Source: Pseudomonadota bacterium | GTDB taxonomy: Bacteria > Pseudomonadota > Alphaproteobacteria > Rhizobiales > Xanthobacteraceae | NCBI GenBank assembly: GCA_023386635.1 | Contig: JAEWJH010000081.1 | Location: forward strand, 1-13,746 | Length of the DNA: 13,746 nt | Direction: 5' to 3' | In this document: in pieces, positions 1 through 6,220 of the stretch | How the letters are laid out: the number at the start of each line of letters is the position of its first letter | Position numbering within the stretch: position 1 is the stretch's first letter | Position numbers and translations under genes: made by a program | The notes under the pieces: generated by a model | Seen by the model: only the letters and a program-made list of their open reading frames with translations | Told to the model about the DNA's origin: nothing | Database searches by the model: none

Positions 1-356
1 AGCTGAAAGCGCTCGCGCGCCTCGGCTCCACCAATGCCAAAGCCTCGGAACTCGACAGCTTCATCGGAGCGGACCGCGACTTTCATCGTAAATTCGCCGA
101 ACTTGCGGAGAATCCGGTGCTGAGCGATTTCGCGCGCTCGCTGCATGAGCGCTCGATCCGCTACTGGTATCTGCATCTGTGGCAGACCATGGACACCAAG
201 GCGACCGTCGGCGAACACAAGGCGATTGCCGACATGGTGGCGAAAGGCGACGGCGACGGCGCCGCCAAGGCGGTGAGTCGCCACATCGAAAGCCTGCGCG
301 AGCGATTGACGCGCGTGCAGAGCGCGGCGCAACGCCGCGTTTTGCCGAGCCGGTAA
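1..356 (+). CDS. GntR-family transcriptional regulator, FCD domain (C-terminal fragment)
   Basis: The reading frame is open from the left edge (first full codon at base 3) to TAA at 354-356; the N-terminal winged-helix part lies outside the window. About 117 residues are visible. They match the end of an FCD ligand-binding domain: a D-x-x-F-H segment followed by A-E-L-A-E-N-P-x-L, then a helix with H-E-R-S-I-R-Y-W, then E-H-K-A-I with G-D-x-x-x-A-A and a late histidine (S-R-H-I-E-S). In this family the Asp/His residues commonly bind a metal that coordinates a carboxylate effector. The gene lies 29 bases upstream of the catabolic operon on the same strand, so it is the obvious candidate for its ligand-responsive regulator. 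That role is inferred from position. The DNA-binding domain and the gene's own promoter cannot be seen. Confidence 0.85.
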   Translation, partial: LKALARLGSTNAKASELDSFIGADRDFHRKFAELAENPVLSDFARSLHERSIRYWYLHLWQTMDTKATVGEHKAIADMVAKGDGDGAAKAVSRHIESLRERLTRVQSAAQRRVLPSR

Positions 357-385
357 CGAGACACACGACAGTCAGGGAGAGCGCG

Positions 386-808
386 ATGAGCGGAGCCTAT
401 TCAGGAATTCCCAAAATGGGCGAGGGGATGCCCAGCCTCGACGAGGTGCTGCTCCAGAGCAACGATTTGCCGTGGCGCGAAAAGTCGCTCAAGGGCATCA
501 GCGAAAAGATGCTGTGGCGCAATGAGGAAACCGGCGCGTCGATCGCGCTGATCCGTTTCGCCAAGGGCTCGGGCATTCCCCAGCCGCACAGCCATGCGTC
601 CAACCAGTTCATGTTCTGCCTGGAAGGCAAATACGAGTACACCAGCACCGGCACGGTGCTGACGGCGGGCTCGTTCTACTGGAATCCGAAGGGCAACGTG
701 CACGGCCCGGCGGTGGCGCACGAGGACACCATCATCGTCGAGGTCTATGACGGCCCGCATTATCCGATCAAGCCGTCCTGGTACGCCAACGACGAGGATG
801 CGCGCTGA
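386..808 (+). CDS. Cupin-domain protein (140 aa), possible metal-dependent dioxygenase
   Basis: This is a small single-domain cupin. The ATG at 386 was chosen because a purine-rich AGGGAGA lies just upstream (about 374-380) and cupin-like sequence starts shortly after; an in-frame ATG at 179 would overlap the upstream regulator by about 180 bases. Cupin motif 1 reads G-x-G-I-P-Q-P-H68-S-H70-x3-Q74 and ends L-E-G. Motif 2 includes P-K-G-N-V-H106-G. Three histidines for a metal centre are therefore present, but the usual glutamate of motif 1 is a glutamine (Q74). The spacing resembles the ChrR-like/dihydroxyacetophenone-dioxygenase group, so an oxygenase is possible, as is a non-catalytic metal or ligand sensor. 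The stop overlaps the next start (TGATG), implying translational coupling with the Ldh-family gene. Confidence 0.85.
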   Translation: MSGAYSGIPKMGEGMPSLDEVLLQSNDLPWREKSLKGISEKMLWRNEETGASIALIRFAKGSGIPQPHSHASNQFMFCLEGKYEYTSTGTVLTAGSFYWNPKGNVHGPAVAHEDTIIVEVYDGPHYPIKPSWYANDEDAR

Positions 809-1869
809 TGTCGGCGCAGCAGTCCGGATCCGTGCGGATCGGTGCGGCGCAATTGACGGCGGCGGTCACCGACGTCTTCGCGGCGCTCGGCGTGGCGCGC
901 GACGATGCGCATATCGTCGCCGACGATCTCGTCACCGCGGACCTCGAAGGCGTGTCGTCGCATGGCGTCATGCTGGTGCCGCTCTATGTGGAGCGTATCC
1001 TCAAGGGCTCGGTGTCGACGCGACACGAGGGCGAGGTGGTCAGCGACCGCGACGCGGCCGTTGTGATCGATGCGCATAACGGCCTCGGCCAGCTCACCGC
1101 GCATCAGGCGGTGAAGCTCGCGGTGCCGCGCGCGCAGAAGTTCGGTCTCGCGGCGGTGACGGTGCGCAACGCGTTCCACTTCGGCATGGCGGGCCGTTAT
1201 GCGCGCATGCTGGCGGATCAGGGCTGCGTCGGCATCGTCATGTCGAACACCCGGCCGCTGATGCCGGCGCCGGGCGGCGCCGAGGCGCTGGTCGGCAATA
1301 ATCCGATCGCGATCGCGCTGCCGACGACGACCGCGCATCCGGCCGAGGTCGATATGGCGTTGAGCGCCACGGCCATGGGCAAAATTCGCCTCGCGGAAGC
1401 GGCGGCCAAGAGCATTCCGGAAGGCTGGGCGATCGATTCCAGCGGACGCCCGACCACCAGTCCGACCAACGCGATCAAGGGCATGCTGCTGCCGGCGGCG
1501 GGACCGAAAGGCTTTGGTCTCGCCTTCGCCATTGATCTGCTGTGCGGCGGTCTGTCGGACGGTGCGGTCGGCGCCGAGGTGCGCGGGCTCTACGGCAACG
1601 CGACCGAACCGTATCGCTGCAGCCTGATGTTCCTGGCGATCCATGCCGGACACTTTGTCGATGGCCGGCATTTCGCGGAGCGGGTCGGCGCGCAATCGGA
1701 GCGCGTCACCGCCTCGAAGCGCGCGCCGGGCGTCGAGCGCATCTATGCGCCGGGCGAAATGGCTTACGCGACGCGGCTTGCCAATGACGGCACCTGCAAT
1801 CTCGGCCGGCCGACGGTCGACAACCTGATCAAGGCCGCCGCCAGCGCCGGCATCACGCTTTCGTTCTGA
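808..1869 (+). CDS. Ldh-family NAD(P)-dependent oxidoreductase (malate/L-lactate dehydrogenase-like)
   Basis: At 353 aa it has the usual length for the Ldh_2 (malate/L-sulfolactate/ureidoglycolate dehydrogenase) family, which has its own fold and is not the classical Rossmann LDH. Family landmarks are visible: the S-S-H52-G segment near the N terminus, R-N-x-F-H124-F-G-M-A-G-R-Y (family N-S-x-H-F-G), G-N-N-P-I-A-I-A-L-P, the I-P-E-G-W-A-I-D region before the P-T-T dipeptide repeat, and G-P-K-G-F-G-L-A in the C-terminal half. The family reduces 2-keto acids or, in the Dpk/Pip2C reductases, cyclic imines, using NAD(P)H in the cytoplasm. Its ATG overlaps the upstream stop by one base. With a RidA gene next to it, a keto-acid or cyclic-imine substrate from ring breakdown is plausible, but the sequence does not fix it. 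Confidence 0.92.
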   Translation: MSAQQSGSVRIGAAQLTAAVTDVFAALGVARDDAHIVADDLVTADLEGVSSHGVMLVPLYVERILKGSVSTRHEGEVVSDRDAAVVIDAHNGLGQLTAHQAVKLAVPRAQKFGLAAVTVRNAFHFGMAGRYARMLADQGCVGIVMSNTRPLMPAPGGAEALVGNNPIAIALPTTTAHPAEVDMALSATAMGKIRLAEAAAKSIPEGWAIDSSGRPTTSPTNAIKGMLLPAAGPKGFGLAFAIDLLCGGLSDGAVGAEVRGLYGNATEPYRCSLMFLAIHAGHFVDGRHFAERVGAQSERVTASKRAPGVERIYAPGEMAYATRLANDGTCNLGRPTVDNLIKAAASAGITLSF

Positions 1870-1883
1870 AGGAGAGAGTTATC

Positions 1884-2282
1884 ATGAAGCAACAGATCAT
1901 CTCGAAGAAGCTGCGCCAGCCCAACGGGCACTTTTCCCAGGCGACCGCCATCGAAGCCAAGGGCAAGATGGTGTTCATCTCCGGCATGACCGCGCGTCAT
2001 CCGGATGGCAGCATCACCGGCGTCGGCGACATCAAGGCGCAGACCAAGCAGGTGTGCGAGAATCTGAAGGCCGCGGTCGAGGAAGCCGGCGGCACGCTCG
2101 ACGATATCGTGCGCGTCGACGTCTATGTCCGCAACATGGAGCATTTCGAGGCGATCCACGAAGTGCGCCGCCAGTATTTCACCGGCATCGCCCCGGCCTC
2201 GACCATGGTGGAGGTCTCCAAGTTCGTGTCGCCGGACTATCTGATCGAGATCAATGCGATCGCCGTTCTGCCGAACGGTTAA
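1884..2282 (+). CDS. RidA-family (YjgF/YER057c/UK114) protein lacking the usual arginine
   Basis: This is a 132-residue protein covering the complete RidA (chorismate-mutase-like, trimeric) fold. A good ribosome site, AAGGAGAGAG (1869-1878), precedes the ATG. Family features are the F-S-Q-A-x-x-I start, F-I-S-G-M near residues 31-35, Q-T-K-Q-V-C-E-N-L, D-D-I-V-R-V-D-V-Y-V, and the closing I-E-I-N-A-I-A-V with glutamate E122. In canonical RidA enamine/imine deaminases the closing segment begins P-A-R-S, where the arginine (Arg105 in E. coli) binds the substrate carboxylate. Here it reads P104-A-S106-T, so the arginine is replaced by serine. The protein is probably from a non-archetypal Rid subgroup. 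In a ring-degradation operon a role like that of 2-aminomuconate deaminase is conceivable but unproven. Confidence 0.92.
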   Translation: MKQQIISKKLRQPNGHFSQATAIEAKGKMVFISGMTARHPDGSITGVGDIKAQTKQVCENLKAAVEEAGGTLDDIVRVDVYVRNMEHFEAIHEVRRQYFTGIAPASTMVEVSKFVSPDYLIEINAIAVLPNG

Positions 2283-2310
2283 TGCGTCACGCGGTTGAGA
2301 CGAGGATGCG

Positions 2311-3051
2311 ATGAAAGCGCGGTTCGAGGCGGATGGGGATGTGATCGTCGTCACCGGCGGTGGCAACGGCATCGGCCGCGCGCTGGCGCGGGCGGCGGCG
2401 CAGGCCGGCGCCCGTGTCGTCATCTGCGATGTGGACGAGAAGGCGGCGGCCGATGCCGCCGCCGGTCATCCGCACATCTCCATCAAGCGGCTCGACGTCG
2501 GCGACCGCGATGCCGTGTTCAAGGTCTTTGCCGAGATCGAGCGCGAGTTCGGCCGCATCGACGGGTTGGTCTGCGGCGCGGCGATCCAACCGCGCACCCT
2601 GGTGCAGGATATGCCTGCCGAGGAATGGCAGAAGGTGCTCGGCATCAATCTCAACGGCGTGGTCTGGTGCTATCAGGCTGCGATCAAGGGGATGATCGCG
2701 CGCCGCCGCGGCAGCATCGTCGCCTTCACCTCGGGCCTCGCGCATCAGGGCTGGCCGGAAGCCTCGGCCTATGCGGCGTCCAAGGGCGCGCTGATCGCCT
2801 TCGTGAAAAGCGCGGCGAAGGAAGTCGCGCAGCATCGCGTGAAATTCAATCTGATCGCGCCCGGTGTGATCGATACGCCGCAATATCGCGCCGCCAATGC
2901 CGGCGCCGATCATGATCGCTGGCGCGCGTCGACGGGTGTCGGCGCACCGGAAGATGCGGTGGGGCCGCTGCTGTTTCTGCTGTCCGACGCGGCGTCGATG
3001 ACGGCGTCGCTGATCAGCCGCGATTTCGCCTATGCGGCGCAGGATATCTGA
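2311..3051 (+). CDS. Short-chain dehydrogenase/reductase (SDR), classical type
   Basis: This is a 246-aa classical SDR. The nucleotide-binding motif T15-G-G-G-N-G-I-G22 follows the first beta strand. D40 after the second strand (V-I-C-D40) suggests NAD(H) preference. The catalytic set is present: N113 in the I-N-L-N segment, S141 in F-T-S-G, and Y154-A-A-S-K158. The usual N-A-G motif is altered to C88-G-A-A. After the active site, I-A-P-G-V-I-D-T-P matches the family PG motif. The gene sits 28 bases after the RidA gene and 24 bases before the monooxygenase gene on the same strand. It probably oxidises or reduces an alcohol/ketone or dihydrodiol-type intermediate of the pathway. SDR sequence alone does not reveal the substrate. 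Confidence 0.93.
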   Translation: MKARFEADGDVIVVTGGGNGIGRALARAAAQAGARVVICDVDEKAAADAAAGHPHISIKRLDVGDRDAVFKVFAEIEREFGRIDGLVCGAAIQPRTLVQDMPAEEWQKVLGINLNGVVWCYQAAIKGMIARRRGSIVAFTSGLAHQGWPEASAYAASKGALIAFVKSAAKEVAQHRVKFNLIAPGVIDTPQYRAANAGADHDRWRASTGVGAPEDAVGPLLFLLSDAASMTASLISRDFAYAAQDI

Positions 3052-3075
3052 CGAAGAAGTGCCGAGAGTGTTGCC

Positions 3076-4662
3076 ATGAAGCCGATCATCATCGTCGGAG
3101 CCGGTCCGGTCGGTCTCACCGCCGCGCTGGGACTGCGGTTCTACGGTCTGCCGTTCGAGGTGTTCGAGGAGGACGAGGGTCTCTCCAGCGACACCAAGGC
3201 CGGCACGATCCTGACGCGAACGCTGGAAGCGTTCCGCCGCTACGGCGTGGTCGATGAGGTGCTGGCCAACGCGTTGCGCATCGACGAGATCGGCGACATC
3301 GAGCGCGCAACCAACACGGCACGGCCGTCGGTGCGCACTGAACTGCTCGCCGACGACACGCGCTATCCGTTCGTCGTCAACATGCCGCAGCATCACCTCG
3401 AGCCGATCCTGCATCGCGCGCTGCAGAAGACGCATCCGCAGGCGGTGCATCTGCGGCACAAGCTCATCTCGTTCCGCGCCACCGACGACGGCGTCGTCGT
3501 CACCTTCGAGACACCGGACGGCGTGAAGGAGGTCGAAGGATCGTATCTGCTCGCCTGCGACGGCGGCCGCAGCACGGTGCGCTCGCAGCTCGGCATCGAG
3601 GTGGAAGGCGAGTCGCTCGACGCGCGCACGCTGTTGGTCGACGTGAAGGTCGATCTCGACGTGAAAAATCCGCGCGATTATCCTTATCTCGCTTATTTCG
3701 CCGATCCGGACGAATGGATGATCACGGTGCGCCAGCCGCATTGCTGGCGCTTCCTCTATCCGCTGGCGGCCGACAAGCCCGAGCCGACGCGCGAGGAATT
3801 CAAGGCCAAGGTGCTGCACTTCATCGGCCCGGTCGACAATCTCGAAATCCTCAACACCATCATCTACCGCATCCATCACCGTATCGCCTCCGAATGGCGG
3901 CGCGGCCGGGTGTTCCTGATGGGTGACGCGGCGCATCTGATCACGCCGATGTGGGCGCTCGGCCTCAACACCGGCATCCTCGATGCGATCAATCTCCCGT
4001 GGCGGCTTGCCTGGGTGGAGCGCGGCTGGGCCGACCAGTCGCTGCTCGACGGCTATGCGCGCGAGCAGCGTCCGGTCGCGGCCTACGGCTCCGGCGAGAT
4101 GGCGGAAGCGGGCCGCAAATACATGCTCGGCCAGAAGGACGCGGTGAAGGCCATGTCCGGCGACGCCTGGGCCAATGCATTGACGCGCACCATGCTCGGC
4201 GTGCGGCTCGACGTCGATCAGTCGGACGACTGGTCGATGGTGCGTACCGCGCGCGAGCCGTTGCGTGTCGGCGAGCGCATCCCCGATGCCGTGCTGCATG
4301 GGCCGGATGGTCGCCCGACGCGGCTGCATCAACTGATCGACGACAGCTTCGTCGCGCTCTATTTCACCGATGTACGCCGGCGGCCGTCGCTGCCGGAAGA
4401 CAAACCGGGCCTGAAGCATCTGATCGTGTCGCGGCGGGACGCGCCGCTCGATTCCGGCCTGCGCGCGCGTTCGCTGTTCGATGTCGGCGATCGCTTGCGC
4501 GAGCGCATCGGCTGCCCGACCGATACGGTGCTGCTGGTGCGCCCCGACGATCATGTCGCCGCGATGCTGCCGATGCGCGAGGGTGTGGTTGACGAGGTCT
4601 ATCGCCGGATCGTCAGCGGCGCGAAGCCGGCCAAAGCCGCAGCGCCCAAATCGGCGGCGTGA
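3076..4662 (+). CDS. FAD-dependent aromatic-ring monooxygenase (PHBH/MhpA family)
   Basis: This 528-aa class A flavoprotein monooxygenase uses FAD, NAD(P)H and O2 to hydroxylate a phenolic or heteroaromatic ring. FAD-binding signatures are all present: the dinucleotide fold G8-A-G-P-V-G13 at the N terminus, the D162-G motif (L-L-A-C-D-G-G-R-S), and the G283-D284 motif (F-L-M-G-D-A-A-H) followed by the helix with G-L-N-T-G. The C-terminal part (about residues 395-510) resembles the thioredoxin-like domain of MhpA/phenol-hydroxylase relatives and agrees with the length above 500 aa; simple PHBH enzymes are about 390. The tail is rich in Ala, Lys and Pro. The gene directly precedes, and overlaps or nearly overlaps, the ACMSD-like decarboxylase gene, which suggests consecutive hydroxylation and decarboxylation. 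The natural substrate is not recognisable. Confidence 0.93.
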   Translation: MKPIIIVGAGPVGLTAALGLRFYGLPFEVFEEDEGLSSDTKAGTILTRTLEAFRRYGVVDEVLANALRIDEIGDIERATNTARPSVRTELLADDTRYPFVVNMPQHHLEPILHRALQKTHPQAVHLRHKLISFRATDDGVVVTFETPDGVKEVEGSYLLACDGGRSTVRSQLGIEVEGESLDARTLLVDVKVDLDVKNPRDYPYLAYFADPDEWMITVRQPHCWRFLYPLAADKPEPTREEFKAKVLHFIGPVDNLEILNTIIYRIHHRIASEWRRGRVFLMGDAAHLITPMWALGLNTGILDAINLPWRLAWVERGWADQSLLDGYAREQRPVAAYGSGEMAEAGRKYMLGQKDAVKAMSGDAWANALTRTMLGVRLDVDQSDDWSMVRTAREPLRVGERIPDAVLHGPDGRPTRLHQLIDDSFVALYFTDVRRRPSLPEDKPGLKHLIVSRRDAPLDSGLRARSLFDVGDRLRERIGCPTDTVLLVRPDDHVAAMLPMREGVVDEVYRRIVSGAKPAKAAAPKSAA

Positions 4663-4676
4663 CGGGGCAGCGTGAC

Positions 4677-5639
4677 ATGACGGACCGCATCAGCCTCGAC
4701 GTGCATGCGCATCTGGCGCCGGTGTTTCCGGACGGGCTGGCGGCGATCGCCGGCGTGTCGTGGGACGTGGCCGCCGGCACGATGACGGTCGACGGTCATA
4801 CCATCGGCATCAAGCCGCTGTTCAAGCCGGAGGCGCTGATCGCGTGGATGGACGAGAACGGTGTCGAGCACGCCTGGATCTCGATCCCGCCGCCGCTCTA
4901 CCGGCCGGAGCTGCGCGGCGACGCCGCGCGCGCCTGGGCGGCTTACGTCAATGACGGTCTGAGCAAGATCGCCGCCGCGCATCCGCGACGCTTCTCACCG
5001 CTGCCGCATCTGCCGCTGCAGGAGCCGGCGCTGGCGGCCGAGATCGCGCGCGATGTCATCGCCCGCGGGCATAACCGCTTCGCCGCGCCATCCGGCGGCA
5101 ACGGCGATCAGGTGTTGTCCGATCCCGCCTTCGCGCCGCTGTGGCAGGCGCTCGATGCGGCCAGGGCGTTCGTGTTCTTCCATCCGGGCGAATGCGCCGA
5201 CGGGCGGCTCGACGCCTTCTACCTCTCCAATCTGGTCGGCAATCCCTACGAGTCCGCCGTCGCGCTCTCGCATCTGGTGTTCGGCGGCGTGCTCGAAACC
5301 CATCCGGCGATCCGCTTCTGCTTCGCGCACGGCGGCGGGGCGCTGCCGATGCTCGCCGGCCGGCTGGAGCAGGGTTTCAACACGGCGCGTCCCGGCATCA
5401 GGACCGGCGACCGCGCGCCGCGCGCGCTGCTGAAATCCATCTGCGTCGATTGCATCGTCCATGACGAACAGGCGCTGGCGCTGTCGGAGGCGGTGTTCGG
5501 CGCCGAGCATGTGGTGTTCGGCTCGGACTGGCCGTTCCCCATGGGGGTGCTCAAGCCGCATCAGCACATCGCCGATGCTGCGCGCCGCCGCCGCATCTTC
5601 TGCGACAATCCGGATCGTTTGAAAAAGGAGACGACATGA
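4677..5639 (+). CDS. ACMSD-like amidohydrolase (amidohydrolase family 2), probable decarboxylase
   Basis: At 320 aa it belongs to the metal-dependent amidohydrolase-2 group that includes ACMSD, gamma-resorcylate decarboxylase, 5-carboxyvanillate decarboxylase and the pic-pathway decarboxylase. The metal ligands expected for the family are visible: H10-A-H12 at the N terminus, H169 in F-F-H-P-G, catalytic-type H218 in F-A-H-G-G-G-A-L-P, and D284 in G-S-D-W-P-F-P. The H-G-G-G...G-R...G-F and G-S-D-W-P-F-P blocks are closest to ACMSD. I preferred the ATG at 4677 because family similarity starts there and a G-rich stretch (4664-4667) precedes it. An in-frame GTG at 4659, overlapping the previous stop, would add six residues and cannot be excluded. 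The stop overlaps the next ATG (ATGA). Non-oxidative removal of a carboxylate from a hydroxylated ring or muconate-like intermediate is the best guess. Confidence 0.92.
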   Translation: MTDRISLDVHAHLAPVFPDGLAAIAGVSWDVAAGTMTVDGHTIGIKPLFKPEALIAWMDENGVEHAWISIPPPLYRPELRGDAARAWAAYVNDGLSKIAAAHPRRFSPLPHLPLQEPALAAEIARDVIARGHNRFAAPSGGNGDQVLSDPAFAPLWQALDAARAFVFFHPGECADGRLDAFYLSNLVGNPYESAVALSHLVFGGVLETHPAIRFCFAHGGGALPMLAGRLEQGFNTARPGIRTGDRAPRALLKSICVDCIVHDEQALALSEAVFGAEHVVFGSDWPFPMGVLKPHQHIADAARRRRIFCDNPDRLKKETT

Positions 5640-5983
5640 AGCTGGGTCCCTCGAAACGCGGGCCGGAGCTTGGCCCGCTCGGCGACAAGATCATCTTCGA
5701 GAACGAACACATCCGCGTCTGGAGCATCAAGCTCGCGCCGGGCGATCGTCAGGCGTGGCATCAGCATCATCTGCCCTATCTCATCGTGCCGATGACCAAG
5801 GGCAAGAACATCATGTATTTCGAGGATGGCCGCGAACGCGAGACGCTGGAAACGCCGGGCGAAGTGCTGTGGCGCGAAGCCGGCATTCCGCACGAACTGC
5901 TCAACATCAGCGACTGGGAATACCGCAACGTCCTGATCGAATTCAAAACCGCCAAGGGGGCAACGCCGGGCGGCGGTCACTGA
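5636..5983 (+). CDS. Small cupin-domain protein (115 aa)
   Basis: This single-domain cupin starts at an ATG that overlaps the preceding stop (ATGA), with a strong AAGGAG ribosome site at 5625-5630. Motif 1 contains L-A-P-G-D-x-x-x-W-H42-Q-H44-H45-L-P-Y. Motif 2 contains A-G-I-P-H86-E-L-L-N. The histidines needed for a metal site are there, but the glutamate normally a few residues after the HxH pair is absent (L/P/Y instead). It shares little beyond the fold with the other cupin of this operon. It could be a ring-cleaving or modifying dioxygenase, an isomerase, or an accessory protein. It is the last gene before a perfect stem-loop, so it probably ends the operon. Confidence 0.88.
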   Translation: MKLGPSKRGPELGPLGDKIIFENEHIRVWSIKLAPGDRQAWHQHHLPYLIVPMTKGKNIMYFEDGRERETLETPGEVLWREAGIPHELLNISDWEYRNVLIEFKTAKGATPGGGH

Positions 5984-5995
5984 CCTGCGACGCTC

Positions 5996-6019
5996 CCGGT
6001 CAGTCCCTGGACTGACCGG
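5996..6019 (+). terminator. Perfect 10-bp stem-loop after the catabolic operon
   Basis: The arms CCGGTCAGTC (5996-6005) and GACTGACCGG (6010-6019) pair perfectly around the tetranucleotide CCTG. The structure begins 12 bases after the stop of the second cupin gene. No T-run follows, so it is not a classical intrinsic terminator. It could stabilise the 3' end of the mRNA, act with Rho, or be an operator-like dyad. The position suggests transcript-end function. Confidence 0.5.
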
Positions 6020-6206
6020 TGAGCAGCGCGACCGGTACTCGCCGCGGCAGCCTGCGTGTGGCGTTTCAGCCGGCCACTGTCGTGACGCGCCGCGGCTGGC
6101 CGGCAGCGACATCCCACCTGCGCGGAAGAGTCGATTCCCGCCATCACAGCGGATATGACGGGGGTGGGCGGCCGCATCGCGCACGAGCGGACCGCGCCCT
6201 GATAGC
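6020..6206. other. Non-coding gap between the catabolic operon and the MaoC gene
   Basis: This GC-rich stretch lies between the stem-loop and the ribosome site of the MaoC-like gene. Reading frames crossing it give Arg/Ala/Gly-rich translations without family resemblance, and I see no convincing sigma-70 promoter. An inverted repeat, GCCGGCCA (6069-6076) with TGGCCGGC (6097-6104), is separated by 20 bases and could form a hairpin. A promoter for the MaoC/synthetase pair may be here but is not recognisable. Confidence 0.4.
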
Positions 6207-6220
6207 GGGAGGCGGATATT
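6207..6220 (+). promoter_or_regulatory. Ribosome binding site GGGAGG before an apparent ATT start codon
   Basis: GGGAGG (6207-6212) is a strong Shine-Dalgarno sequence. Five bases later comes ATT (6218-6220), in frame with the MaoC-like protein and just where family members normally begin. An in-frame TAG at 6203-6205 blocks any start further upstream, and no ATG, GTG, TTG or CTG codon occurs in this frame before 6254. The ATG at 6254 has no comparable ribosome site. Confidence 0.55.

Noticed and set aside
179..385. Upstream ATG at 179 as the start of the first cupin gene
   Set aside because: It would overlap the FCD regulator for nearly 180 bases with an Arg-rich non-family extension, whereas the ATG at 386 has a ribosome site.
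760..1695. Minus-strand open frame (311 codons) opposite the Ldh-family gene, and similar frames at 5561-6955, 7043-8329, 8349-9719 and 10623-12338
   Set aside because: All are antisense shadows of well-supported + strand genes, with low-complexity Arg/His/Gln-rich translations.
2287..4554. Very long minus-strand open frame (755 codons) opposite the SDR and monooxygenase genes
   Set aside because: The composition is dominated by Arg, His, Asp and Ala as expected for the mirror of GC-rich codons, it has no family motifs, and both sense genes beneath it have complete catalytic motifs.
386..5983. Identification as a complete 3-hydroxyanthranilate / 2-nitrobenzoate (nba-type) meta pathway, because cupin, ACMSD-like and RidA genes co-occur
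   Set aside because: No semialdehyde dehydrogenase, 4-oxalocrotonate decarboxylase, hydratase or aldolase is present, neither cupin has the length of 3-hydroxyanthranilate dioxygenase, and a class A monooxygenase and Ldh enzyme are extra.
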